Assembly (NCBI GenBank): GCA_015654965.1
Contig: JAATGD010000364.1
Location: 1 to 12,192 of the forward strand
Reading direction: 5' to 3'
DNA: 12,192 nt
From: Hyphomicrobiales bacterium
Lineage (GTDB): Bacteria > Pseudomonadota > Alphaproteobacteria > Rhizobiales > Rhizobiaceae
Shown: positions 1 through 6,943 of the stretch, in pieces
How positions within the stretch are numbered: position 1 is the stretch's first letter
Layout: every line of letters starts with the position of its first letter
Program-made: the position numbers and the translations under genes
The notes under the pieces: generated by a model
Database searches by the model: none
The model's input: the letters and a program-made list of their open reading frames with translations, nothing else
What the model was told of the DNA's origin: nothing

Positions 1-313
1 CAGCCAGCGCAAGAAGGCCGATCCGGGTGGATTCCTGTCGTGTCGGGCCGCCCGTCACCACGCTCACATCCGCGCAATCGTCAGCGATAGCATTTTTATA
101 AAAGGCATGGTCGTCGGGATGGATGACGATGACAATCCTGCCGATGGATGGAGCGTTGCGAAAGGCGCGCAGGGTTCTGGCAAGAACGGCTTCACCACCG
201 ATGCGCCTGTATTGTTTCGGCCCTTCGGTGCTTTGTCCCGCCCGTTCGCCGCGTCCGGCTGCCACAATGACCGCTGCTATAGTGGAAATGGTCTTCGCCT
301 CTGTCAAATCCAT
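1..313 (-). CDS. ispDF: IspD domain of IspDF (MEP pathway), N-terminal part only
   Basis: Cytosolic isoprenoid-precursor enzyme. The IspD domain transfers CMP from CTP to 2-C-methyl-D-erythritol 4-phosphate. In alphaproteobacteria it is usually fused to IspF, the cyclodiphosphate synthase, but the fusion is inferred because only about 104 N-terminal residues are inside the window. Translating the minus strand from the ATG at 313-311 gives the nucleotide-binding loop AAVIVAAGRGERAG (residues 13-26), then GPKQY (31-35), RTLRAF and VIVIHPDDHAF. This is the expected order for the IspD Rossmann-like core. No strong Shine-Dalgarno precedes this ATG, so the true start could differ by a few codons. 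The reading frame is open to the left edge. It is divergent from dusB across about 150 nt, a neighbourhood typical of this lineage. A monofunctional IspD cannot be excluded. Confidence 0.9.
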   Translation of the reverse strand, partial: MDLTEAKTISTIAAVIVAAGRGERAGQSTEGPKQYRRIGGEAVLARTLRAFRNAPSIGRIVIVIHPDDHAFYKNAIADDCADVSVVTGGPTRQESTRIGLLALA

Positions 314-397
314 GTTTGCAAACGCAATAGTACCTTGTGCCGGTAAAGGCCAGATGCCAATTGTTTTATCGCCTGTTCTTTGTGCTTTTCCTTGCGT

Positions 398-426
398 TTG
401 GTGAAGGATGATGCTTAAAGTATAAG
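398..426 (+). promoter_or_regulatory. Candidate promoter for dusB-ntrBC
   Basis: TTGGTG at 398-403 and TATAAG at 421-426 are separated by exactly 17 nt and lie about 35 nt upstream of the dusB start. This fits a housekeeping-sigma promoter in the ispDF/dusB divergent region. No sigma54-type GG-N10-GC element was seen by eye here. The call rests on motif matching only. Confidence 0.4.
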
Positions 427-461
427 CGATATCCATCATGCATATGAAATAGGCAATATTG

Positions 462-1463
462 GTGACGTTTCTCGATCAGCCCCTCAATATACGTGGCGTG
501 GTGCTTAAAAACCGTGTTTTTCTGGCACCTATGTCGGGTGTGTCAGATCTGCCGTTCCGCAAACGCGCGGCCGATGCCGGGGCAGGAATGGTGGTGTCGG
601 AAATGGTGGCCAGTGCCGAGCTTTGTAACCGACACAAGGAAAGCATGCTGCGTCTTTCGGGCGAGGGGCTTGGTACGCATGTGGTGCAGCTTGCGGGCCG
701 TGAAGCGCACTGGATGGGGGACGCTGCCAGAATCGCTGAAGGCGAGGGTGCGGATATGATCGACATCAATATGGGCTGTCCCGCCAAGAAAGTGACGGGC
801 GGCTATTCGGGTTCCGCTCTCATGCGCGATCTCGACCATGCCATGACGCTGGTCGAGGCGACAGTCAATGCGGTCAAAATCCCGGTGACGCTGAAAATGC
901 GGCTGGGATGGGATGAAAACAGCATCAACGCGCCGGAACTGGCAAAGCGGGCAGAAGATGCGGGCATTGCCATGGTCACTGTGCATGGGCGCACGCGCTG
1001 TCAGTTTTATGAAGGAAAGGCCGACTGGGACGCCATTCGCGCCGTGCGTGAAGCGGTTAAAATCCCGCTTGTCGCCAATGGCGATGTGACTTCACGTCAG
1101 GATGCCGAGGAAATCTGCCGCTGCTCGGGGGCCGATGCCGTGATGATCGGGCGGTCGACCTATGGCCAGCCGTGGCTTGTGGGTGCGATTGCCGGACATG
1201 CTTCGGTCACGCACGGCGATATACTCGATTATATCGTCATGCATTACGAGGACATGCTCGCCCATTATGGCAGCAAGACGGGCATTCGCCATGCCCGCAA
1301 GCATCTTGGTTGGTATCTCGACCGTCATGCCGGTGATGCTTTCAGCGCTGCTGACAAGGCGCAAGTGATGACCCTGACCGAGCCATCTGCCGTCATCCAC
1401 GCCTTGTGCCGGATATTGGCGGGCGAGGCGGGTATGCAGCATTCATTGAGAAAGGTTGCCTGA
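462..1463 (+). CDS. dusB: tRNA-dihydrouridine synthase DusB (NifR3 family)
   Basis: FMN- and NADPH-dependent enzyme that reduces specific uridines in the tRNA D-loop to dihydrouridine. The 333-residue length is normal for DusB. Visible features are the N-terminal LAPMSGVSDLPFR (21-33), the catalytic-cysteine loop NMGCPAKKV (C106), the FMN-binding lysine in VTLKMR (K145), VHGRTR (H175), the ANGDV phosphate-binding strand (205-209) and IGRSTYGQPW (229-238). The start is uncertain: GTG at 462 is chosen, with an adjacent in-frame TTG at 459 as the alternative. An in-frame stop at 450-452 excludes anything further upstream, and there is only a weak AGG at 451-453 as ribosome-binding site. The stop codon shares one base with the ntrB ATG, indicating co-transcription and translational coupling. 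Non-AUG initiation and a weak site may keep the operon's translation low. Confidence 0.93.
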   Translation: MTFLDQPLNIRGVVLKNRVFLAPMSGVSDLPFRKRAADAGAGMVVSEMVASAELCNRHKESMLRLSGEGLGTHVVQLAGREAHWMGDAARIAEGEGADMIDINMGCPAKKVTGGYSGSALMRDLDHAMTLVEATVNAVKIPVTLKMRLGWDENSINAPELAKRAEDAGIAMVTVHGRTRCQFYEGKADWDAIRAVREAVKIPLVANGDVTSRQDAEEICRCSGADAVMIGRSTYGQPWLVGAIAGHASVTHGDILDYIVMHYEDMLAHYGSKTGIRHARKHLGWYLDRHAGDAFSAADKAQVMTLTEPSAVIHALCRILAGEAGMQHSLRKVA

Positions 1464-2602
1464 TGCGGGACACGCAGGACAAGGGCACTATCCCATCCGT
1501 CGTTCTGGATGCCATCAGCCAGCCGGTCATCATGGTCGGTCCCGATGATCGCATCGCCTATGCCAACTTGGATGGCGAGCAGTTTTTTCGCGCTGGTTCT
1601 TCCATTCTTGCACGCAACAGGCTCGACAGTTTCTTGCCATTCGGCAGTCCGCTGCTCTCGCTTGTCGAACAGGTGCGCCTGAGCCAGATTCCGGTCAATG
1701 AATATCGGGTGGATATTTCCTCGCCGCGCCTTGGTGCCGAGCGCATTGTCGATCTCTATGTCGCACCCGTTGCGGAAATGCCCGGTGCCGTGGTCATCCT
1801 GTTCAAGGAAAAGACCATGGCCGAAAAGATCGACCGCCAGATGACCCATCGCGGTGCGGCACGCTCTGTGACCGGTCTTGCCTCGATGCTGGCGCATGAG
1901 ATCAAAAACCCGCTTTCCGGTATTCGCGGCGCTGCGCAATTGCTGGAACAAGTGGTGGGCGACGAGGATCGTGCGTTGGCGCGGTTGATTACTGATGAAA
2001 CCGACCGGATCGTTTCGCTGGTGGACCGAATGGAAGTCTTTTCCGACGAGCGTCCGATCGAGCGCACTGCGGTCAATATCCATGCGGTGCTCGATCATGT
2101 GAAGGCTGTGGCGCGCAATGGTTTTGCCCGCCATATCCGCTTTAACGAGGATTACGATCCTTCCCTGCCGCCGGTCTTCGCCAATCGCGACCAGCTTGTG
2201 CAGGTTTTCCTCAATCTGGTGAAGAATGCCGCGGAAGCCGTGGGCAAGCGGGAAGGAGGCGAGATCACGCTGTCTACTGCCTATCGGCCCGGTATCCGCC
2301 TTCAGGTGCCCGGCGCGCGCGACCGTGTGGCGCTGCCGCTGGAATTTTGCGTGACAGATAATGGTCCGGGTGTGCCGCAGGATATGCTGCCGCATCTTTT
2401 CGATCCGTTTGTGACGACCAAGACCAACGGTTCCGGTCTTGGGCTGGCGCTGGTGGCAAGGATCATCGGCGATCATGGTGGCATCATCGAATGCGACAGC
2501 CATCCCTCGCGGACGACTTTTCGTGTTCTCATGCCGGCGTGGAAAAACCCGGATAGTGCTTTGGAAGAACAAAATTCCCCGAATATCGGAGACGACGCAT
2601 GA
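1463..2602 (+). CDS. ntrB: Nitrogen regulation sensor histidine kinase NtrB (GlnL)
   Basis: Soluble sensor kinase/phosphatase that, under PII control, sets the phosphorylation of NtrC. It has 379 residues and no membrane segment, as expected of NtrB. An N-terminal PAS-like domain covers roughly 10-115 (DAISQPVIMVGPDDRIAYAN). The H-box LAHEIKNPLSG carries the phospho-accepting H145. The ATPase domain shows the N-box NLVKNAAEA (251-259), the G1 box TDNGPGVP (298-305), the F-box HLFDPFVTTK (311-320) and the G2 box GSGLGLALV (323-331). The ATG at 1463 overlaps the dusB stop (TGATG). An in-frame ATG at 1406 lies inside dusB and would add 19 residues, which is less plausible. The 3' end overlaps ntrC by 4 nt (ATGA), so kinase and regulator are coupled. 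Confidence 0.96.
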   Translation: MRDTQDKGTIPSVVLDAISQPVIMVGPDDRIAYANLDGEQFFRAGSSILARNRLDSFLPFGSPLLSLVEQVRLSQIPVNEYRVDISSPRLGAERIVDLYVAPVAEMPGAVVILFKEKTMAEKIDRQMTHRGAARSVTGLASMLAHEIKNPLSGIRGAAQLLEQVVGDEDRALARLITDETDRIVSLVDRMEVFSDERPIERTAVNIHAVLDHVKAVARNGFARHIRFNEDYDPSLPPVFANRDQLVQVFLNLVKNAAEAVGKREGGEITLSTAYRPGIRLQVPGARDRVALPLEFCVTDNGPGVPQDMLPHLFDPFVTTKTNGSGLGLALVARIIGDHGGIIECDSHPSRTTFRVLMPAWKNPDSALEEQNSPNIGDDA

Positions 2603-4065
2603 TAGCAGGACGCCCGACCGGAACCATACTGGTGGCGGATGACGATGCAGCCATAAGAACAGTGCTCAATCAGGCGCTGTCGCGGGCTGGCTATGACGTA
2701 CGGGTCACATCGAATGCGGCGGCACTCTGGCGCTGGGTGGCGGCGGGCGATGGCGATCTTGTCATCACAGATGTCAATATGCCCGACGAAAACGCCTTCG
2801 ATCTTCTGCCGCGTATCCGAAAAATGCGCCCCGATCTGCCGATTGTGGTCATGAGCGCGCAGAACACCTTCATGACGGCGATCCGCGCCTCGGAAGCGGG
2901 GGCCTATGAATATCTGCCCAAACCGTTCGATCTGAGCGAACTCATCAATATTGTCGGTCGCGCTCTGTCTGAACCCAAGCACAAGGCATCTTCTGCACTG
3001 CACGATGAGGCGGGCGAAAACATGCCGCTGGTTGGTCGTTCGCCCGCCATGCAGGAAATCTACCGGGTTCTGGCGCGCATGATGCAGACAGACCTGACGA
3101 TGATGATTACTGGTGAATCGGGAACCGGCAAGGAACTGGTTGCGCGCGCGCTGCATGAATATGGCCGCCGCCGCAAGGGACCCTTCGTTGCGATCAATAT
3201 GGCGGCCATTCCGCGCGACCTGATCGAGTCGGACCTGTTCGGTCATGAAAAGGGCTCTTTTACCGGCGCGCAGAACCGCTCCAGCGGGCGTTTCGAGCAG
3301 GCCAATGGCGGTACGCTTTTCCTCGATGAAATCGGCGATATGCCGATGGAAGCACAGACGCGGCTTTTGCGCGTGTTGCAACAGGGCGAATATATGACGG
3401 TCGGTGGACGCACGCCGATCAAGACGGATGTGCGCATCGTTGCCGCAACCAACAAGGATTTGCGGCAACTGATCGCGCAGGGTCTGTTCCGCGAAGATTT
3501 GTATTATCGGCTCAATGTCGTGCCGCTGCGCCTGCCGCCCTTGCGCGAACGCAGCGAGGACGTGCCCGATCTGGTGCGATATTTCTTCAAGCGCGCCGTG
3601 GAAGAAGGTCTGCCGGAAAAGCGCATCAACAATGCCGGCCTTGAACTGATGCGGCGCTATCCATGGCCCGGCAATGTGCGCGAACTTGAAAATCTGGTGC
3701 GCAGGCTTGCCGCCCTTTATCCGCAGGAAGAAATCTCGCCGGAGATCATCGAGGCCGAACTCAAGGCCGAGTTGGAAAATCCGGAATCTGTCTCTGCGGT
3801 GATCAGCGATACGGAAAATATCACCATATCGCAGGCGGTCGAGCAAAACATGCAGCGCTATTTTGCATCATTTGGTAGCGAGCTTCCACCGCCGGGGCTT
3901 TATCATCGCGTCCTGGCGGAAATGGAATATCCGTTGATCCTCGCCTGTTTGACCGCCACGCGTGGCAACCAGATCAAGGCTGCCGATCTTCTCGGGCTTA
4001 ACCGCAATACGTTGCGTAAGAAAATTCGCGAACTGGGCGTGAATATTTATCGCGGCGGTAAATAG
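2599..4065 (+). CDS. ntrC: Nitrogen regulation response regulator NtrC (GlnG)
   Basis: Sigma54-dependent enhancer-binding activator of nitrogen-assimilation genes, phosphorylated by NtrB. It has 488 residues in the standard three-part layout. The receiver (about 8-125) has acidic D15/D16, phospho-acceptor D58 in ITDVNMPD, S86 and K108. The AAA+ domain (about 143-375) has Walker A GESGTGKE (172-179), a GSFTGA loop (219-224), Walker B GGTLFLDEIGD (237-247) and RYPWPGNVREL (353-363). The C-terminal Fis-type helix-turn-helix (about 444-485) includes IKAADLLGLNRNTLRKKIRELG. The sigma54-contact loop reads GSFTGA rather than the textbook GAFTGA. The ATG overlaps the ntrB stop, with GGAG about 10 nt upstream. 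No ntrY or ntrX follows, although rhizobial and Brucella-type genomes usually carry them directly downstream. Confidence 0.96.
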   Translation: MIAGRPTGTILVADDDAAIRTVLNQALSRAGYDVRVTSNAAALWRWVAAGDGDLVITDVNMPDENAFDLLPRIRKMRPDLPIVVMSAQNTFMTAIRASEAGAYEYLPKPFDLSELINIVGRALSEPKHKASSALHDEAGENMPLVGRSPAMQEIYRVLARMMQTDLTMMITGESGTGKELVARALHEYGRRRKGPFVAINMAAIPRDLIESDLFGHEKGSFTGAQNRSSGRFEQANGGTLFLDEIGDMPMEAQTRLLRVLQQGEYMTVGGRTPIKTDVRIVAATNKDLRQLIAQGLFREDLYYRLNVVPLRLPPLRERSEDVPDLVRYFFKRAVEEGLPEKRINNAGLELMRRYPWPGNVRELENLVRRLAALYPQEEISPEIIEAELKAELENPESVSAVISDTENITISQAVEQNMQRYFASFGSELPPPGLYHRVLAEMEYPLILACLTATRGNQIKAADLLGLNRNTLRKKIRELGVNIYRGGK

Positions 4066-4110
4066 GCCATGATCACGGCGCGCTTTAACTATTTGTTTTT
4101 GCGCATTTCG

Positions 4111-4143
4111 TTCACGGAAAACCGGTACCCACTTTTCCGCGAC
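4111..4143. repeat. Palindromic intergenic repeat unit (rhizobial/Brucella type)
   Basis: CGGAAAA (4115-4121) and TTTTCCG (4133-4139) form a perfect 7-bp inverted repeat around an 11-nt loop, CCGGTACCCAC. Two further pairs lie outside a single mismatch. The core, CGGAAAACCGG followed by CCACTTTTCCG, resembles from memory the short palindromic repeats scattered between genes in Brucella, Ochrobactrum and Rhizobium. I saw no second copy in this window, so repeat status rests on that recollection. Confidence 0.55.
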
Positions 4144-4162
4144 ATGCTTTAGAATGTGTTGA

Positions 4163-4200
4163 ATGAAAACGCATGAGCTGATTGTCTCCTGCGTTTTCAT
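4163..4200. terminator. Strong hairpin after ntrC, possible T-tract-less terminator or repeat arm
   Basis: ATGAAAACGCA (4163-4173) is the exact reverse complement of TGCGTTTTCAT (4190-4200). Inside, after one mismatch, GAG (4175-4177) pairs with CTC (4186-4188), leaving an 8-nt loop. No T-run follows on the plus strand, so intrinsic termination is doubtful. It starts about 100 nt after the ntrC stop and could stabilise the mRNA 3' end or belong to the same repeat element as the palindrome just upstream. Confidence 0.4.
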
Positions 4201-4276
4201 ATCCGCGAAGTCTTCTCAGACGAGATTGCGGAGAGTTTTTTGTATTTTGATCAATCGTGTAAATATCAAGTATTCA

Positions 4277-4296
4277 TCAGGTATTCATTGACCTGA
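4277..4296. repeat. Small inverted repeat, possible operator upstream of proVWX
   Basis: TCAGGT (4277-4282) and ACCTGA (4291-4296) are perfect 6-bp arms around ATTCATTG. They overlap a partial tandem duplication of GTATTCAT (4270-4277 and 4281-4288). The right arm coincides with a TTGACC (4288-4293) that could be a -35 element. It could be a regulator site, but chance is quite possible in AT-rich DNA. Confidence 0.25.
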
Positions 4297-4523
4297 ATTG
4301 CTGATTTTTTTGATTAAATAATAATAGGTTTGATGTCGCAGCCAATAGCATATCTGTCGCAAGCCGTTCGGATAATCGACGGCAAGAGGACTACTATTTG
4401 TTAGTGGATGCTTGATCCGTCTCGTTAAAAAAGAAGCGGGTTCAGCACTTCAATTTCGCCGCGCAACCTTTCAAAAAACAATGACGGGAACGGGTTGCGC
4501 TGAGATGAATTCACGGCAGTGGG

Positions 4524-4552
4524 TGGACATGTCGGGAAATGACCTATATAGA
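4524..4552 (+). promoter_or_regulatory. Candidate promoter for proVWX
   Basis: TGGACA at 4524-4529 and TATAGA at 4547-4552 have 17-nt spacing, about 170 nt upstream of the chosen proV start. A weaker alternative is TTGACC at 4288-4293 with an AT-rich -10 region near 4312-4320. Both are motif calls without further support. Confidence 0.35.
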
Positions 4553-4708
4553 ATCAATAAATCTATCAGCAATCATTCCATGCGACCCGCTCATGGTTCG
4601 CAAATCGTGCGCGATCAGTTTGTATTGGAATGAAGAAATAATAAAGTTAAAAAGGAGATTAAGTCCGCCAGCACAGCGGGGTTAAACATAATGCATGGTA
4701 TTTTATAC

Positions 4709-4713
4709 AGGGA
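4709..4713 (+). promoter_or_regulatory. Ribosome-binding site deciding the proV start
   Basis: AGGGA lies 7 nt before the ATG at 4721. It is better placed than the GGGG (4678-4681) that would serve the in-frame ATG at 4691, so the shorter protein is preferred. Confidence 0.5.
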
Positions 4714-4720
4714 TAAAAGT

Positions 4721-5905
4721 ATGAAGTCGCCTGCTAAGACTAAAATAAGCTTGAACAGTGTTTTTAAAGTCTTCGGCGACGACCCGGATCGTGCAATGCA
4801 GGAATTGCACGCAGGTAAATCAAAGGCCCAGATATACAGCGATTTTGGTGCCACGATCGGTGTCGATAATGCGAGCTTTGATATTCATGATGGCGAAGTA
4901 TTCGTGATCATGGGCTTATCGGGTTCCGGGAAATCGACGCTGCTGCGTCTGCTCAATCGCTTGATCGAACCCACGGACGGTTCCATCGAAGTGGATGGCC
5001 GCGATATCGTCAAAATGTCTAAGGGTGAGCTGATCGATCTTCGACGCCGCGACATGAGCATGGTGTTCCAGTCCTTTGCTCTTCTCCCCAATCGTTCGGT
5101 GTTGAACAATGCGGCTTTCGGTCTGGAAGTGGCCGGGATGGGCGAGAAGGAACGGCATGAAAAAGCGCTCAAGGCGTTGAGTGCCGTTGGTCTTGAGCCT
5201 TATGCGCAAAGCATGCCGGACCAGCTTTCGGGCGGTATGAAGCAGCGTGTCGGGCTGGCGCGTGCGCTGGCGAGCGAGCCGACGATCCTTTTGATGGACG
5301 AAGCCTTCTCCGCACTTGATCCGCTTATTCGCACCGAAATGCAGGACGAATTGAAGCGTCTTCAATCCGAGCATAGCCGCACCATTATTTTCGTCAGTCA
5401 CGATCTTGATGAAGCCATGCGGATCGGTGACCGTATCTGCATCATGCAGCATGGCAAGGTGGTTCAGGTCGGAACGCCCAACGAGATCGTCTCCGCGCCC
5501 GCCAATGATTATGTCCGTTCCTTCTTCAGCAATGTGAACGTCTCCCGCGTTTTCAAGGCGGCGGATGTCGCACGAGACGACGCGCTGATTGTCTTTGCCC
5601 CCGAGCAATTGGCAACGGCGGCTGAACGTCTGGATGCCAGCGGACAAGCTTTTGGCGTGCTGGTGGATGAAGACGGCACCTATCGCGGTCTTGTCAGTCG
5701 GGATGCGCTTCATGCCGACATGGCGAACGAGCAGGGACAACGGCTTGACGATGTTGCGGCTATAGCCGCCGATGCGCCGCTTTCCGGTCTGCTGACGCAG
5801 GTTGCCGCAAGCCCCTGGCCGGTGCCCGTCACCGACCGTCATAACCGCTATGTCGGCGCGATCAGCAAATCGGCATTGCTTGAAACGCTTGGTCGCGCGG
5901 GCTGA
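4721..5905 (+). CDS. proV: Glycine betaine/choline-type ABC transporter ATPase (ProV/OpuAA)
   Basis: ATP-hydrolysing cytoplasmic subunit of a quaternary-amine importer. From the ATG at 4721 it has 394 residues. The N-terminal ProV-type extension (KVFGDDPDRAMQEL, 16-29) precedes Walker A GLSGSGKST (65-73), the Q-loop VFQSFALLP (Q117), the signature LSGGMKQR (169-176), Walker B ILLMDEAFSALD (189-200) and switch H227. The tail (about 275-390) contains two CBS-like halves, FGVLVDEDGTYRGLV and PVPVTDRHNRYVGAI. In relatives these tune transport to ionic strength or bound nucleotides, so osmotic gating is inferred. An in-frame ATG at 4691 would add 10 residues. It begins the proV-proW-proX operon; an 82-nt gap precedes proW. 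Substrate (glycine betaine, proline betaine or choline) cannot be settled from the ATPase. Confidence 0.93.
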   Translation: MKSPAKTKISLNSVFKVFGDDPDRAMQELHAGKSKAQIYSDFGATIGVDNASFDIHDGEVFVIMGLSGSGKSTLLRLLNRLIEPTDGSIEVDGRDIVKMSKGELIDLRRRDMSMVFQSFALLPNRSVLNNAAFGLEVAGMGEKERHEKALKALSAVGLEPYAQSMPDQLSGGMKQRVGLARALASEPTILLMDEAFSALDPLIRTEMQDELKRLQSEHSRTIIFVSHDLDEAMRIGDRICIMQHGKVVQVGTPNEIVSAPANDYVRSFFSNVNVSRVFKAADVARDDALIVFAPEQLATAAERLDASGQAFGVLVDEDGTYRGLVSRDALHADMANEQGQRLDDVAAIAADAPLSGLLTQVAASPWPVPVTDRHNRYVGAISKSALLETLGRAG

Positions 5906-5919
5906 TGGTCTCGCGCCAA

Positions 5920-5950
5920 CGGACTTTTCGCCCTTGATCAGGGTGGTCCG
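5920..5950 (+). other. Intercistronic hairpin between proV and proW
   Basis: CGGAC (5920-5924) pairs with GTCCG (5946-5950). Inside an asymmetric internal loop, CCCT (5931-5934) pairs with AGGG (5940-5943) around TGATC. It lies in the 82-nt gap of the operon and lacks a T-run, so it is not a classical terminator. It may influence mRNA processing or the ratio of subunits. Confidence 0.35.
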
Positions 5951-5987
5951 ATCCACAGACAAGGTGATCTGAAATGGACGGTAAAAC

Positions 5988-6893
5988 ATGGAATTGAATT
6001 TCAGTATTGGCGAATGGGCTGATGTGGCGGTCAATTATATTCTCGACCATTTTACGCCCGCGCTCGACATGATTGCAGCCACAATCGGTTTTGTGACGGA
6101 TAGTATCCAGAATGCGCTTCTGGCCATTCCACCCATGGCAGGGATCGGGATTCTCGTGCTTTTGTCGCTTTGGCGGGTTGGCTGGAAATTTGCAATCTTC
6201 ACGCTACTCTCACTGGCGCTCATCATCCATATGGAATTATGGAGTGGCACGATGGAGAGCCTGTCGCTGGTGCTGGCTTCCACCGTCATTGCAGTGGTGA
6301 TCGGTATTCCGCTCGGGATTGCCATGGCGCGCAGCGATGCCGTGGCCTCAGTGGTTCGCCCGGTGCTCGACCTGATGCAGACCATGCCGGCATTCGTTTA
6401 TCTTATCCCGGCTGCGATGTTTTTTGGTCTTGGCGCTGTTCCGGGCACGATTGCAACCGTGATTTTCGCCATGCCGCCGGTCGTGCGGCTGACCAATCTC
6501 GGTATCCGGCAGGTGCATGCGGAATTCGTGGAAGCGGGAATGGCTTTTGGCTGCACCGCGCGCCAGCTTCTGTTCAAGGTGCAATTGCCCAATGCCATGC
6601 CATCCATCATGGCGGGTATCAACCAGACGATCATGCTGTCGCTTTCGATGGTGGTGATTGCGTCGATGATCGGTGCGGGCGGACTTGGCAATACGGTTTT
6701 GACCGGTATCCAGCGTCTGAACGTTGGTCTTGGCTTTGAAGGCGGTCTTGCCGTGGTCATTCTGGCGGTCATCCTTGACCGTATCACCCAGAGCTTTGGC
6801 AAGGGTGGCACGGGTTTTTTCAGACGACTGGTATCTTTACGAAAGGCGGCAGACGTTCAGTCTGCCCCGTCCTTTCGCAAGCAGGAAGCATGA
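5988..6893 (+). CDS. proW: Glycine betaine/choline-type ABC transporter permease (ProW/OpuAB)
   Basis: Inner-membrane permease that should form the translocation pore with ProV. It has 301 residues. Hydrophobic segments occur around 51-82, 92-113, 133-165, 206-237 and 251-265. The EAA loop that docks on the ATPase is clear: EFVEAGMAFGCTARQLLFKVQLPNAMPSIMAG spans 179-210, with E182, A183, G188 and L200-P201 at the conserved spots. An N-terminal segment of about 45 residues precedes the first membrane helix, similar to ProW/OpuAB relatives. The ATG at 5988 is preceded only by a modest GGACGG, so translation may depend on upstream coupling or structure. The proX start follows after 50 nt. Confidence 0.93.
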   Translation: MELNFSIGEWADVAVNYILDHFTPALDMIAATIGFVTDSIQNALLAIPPMAGIGILVLLSLWRVGWKFAIFTLLSLALIIHMELWSGTMESLSLVLASTVIAVVIGIPLGIAMARSDAVASVVRPVLDLMQTMPAFVYLIPAAMFFGLGAVPGTIATVIFAMPPVVRLTNLGIRQVHAEFVEAGMAFGCTARQLLFKVQLPNAMPSIMAGINQTIMLSLSMVVIASMIGAGGLGNTVLTGIQRLNVGLGFEGGLAVVILAVILDRITQSFGKGGTGFFRRLVSLRKAADVQSAPSFRKQEA

Positions 6894-6932
6894 AACTGAC
6901 AACAATAATAACGGGAACTGAATCCAATCGAA

Positions 6933-6938
6933 AAGGAG
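6933..6938 (+). promoter_or_regulatory. Strong ribosome-binding site of proX
   Basis: AAGGAG is 5 nt before the ATG at 6944. It places the start there rather than at the in-frame ATG at 6890, and the result is a clean signal peptide. This is the strongest Shine-Dalgarno of the operon, consistent with the binding protein being needed in excess. Confidence 0.75.
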
Positions 6939-6943
6939 TTAGC

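Larger units (their letters stand above)
4066..4720. other. Long AT-rich intergenic region between ntrC and proV
   Basis: About 650 nt without a convincing gene. It is clearly richer in A and T than the flanking genes from about 4230 onward. It contains a palindromic repeat, a second long hairpin, a small inverted repeat and a candidate promoter (each listed separately). An AAGGAG at 4652-4657 looks like a ribosome-binding site, but no ATG, GTG or TTG follows at a usable distance. An open frame at 4412-4633 (73 codons) has no ribosome-binding site or recognisable features and I do not call it. No remnant of ntrY is apparent. Confidence 0.6.

Noticed and set aside
314..461. Sigma54 promoter upstream of dusB-ntrBC for autoregulation
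   Set aside because: I found no GG-N10-GC pair with the flanking consensus (TGGCAC...TTGC) in this stretch; a housekeeping-type motif fits better.
1325..2572. Long open frame (415 codons) antisense to ntrB
   Set aside because: Same reason: a shadow of a real histidine kinase gene with all its boxes in order.
2473..3846. Very long open frame (457 codons) antisense to ntrC
   Set aside because: It mirrors the codon structure of ntrC in a GC-biased gene. The product is rich in H, R and Q without domain features, while the ntrC motifs are unmistakable.
4412..4633. 73-codon open frame in the ntrC-proV gap
   Set aside because: No Shine-Dalgarno, no recognisable pattern, and a candidate proV promoter falls inside it.
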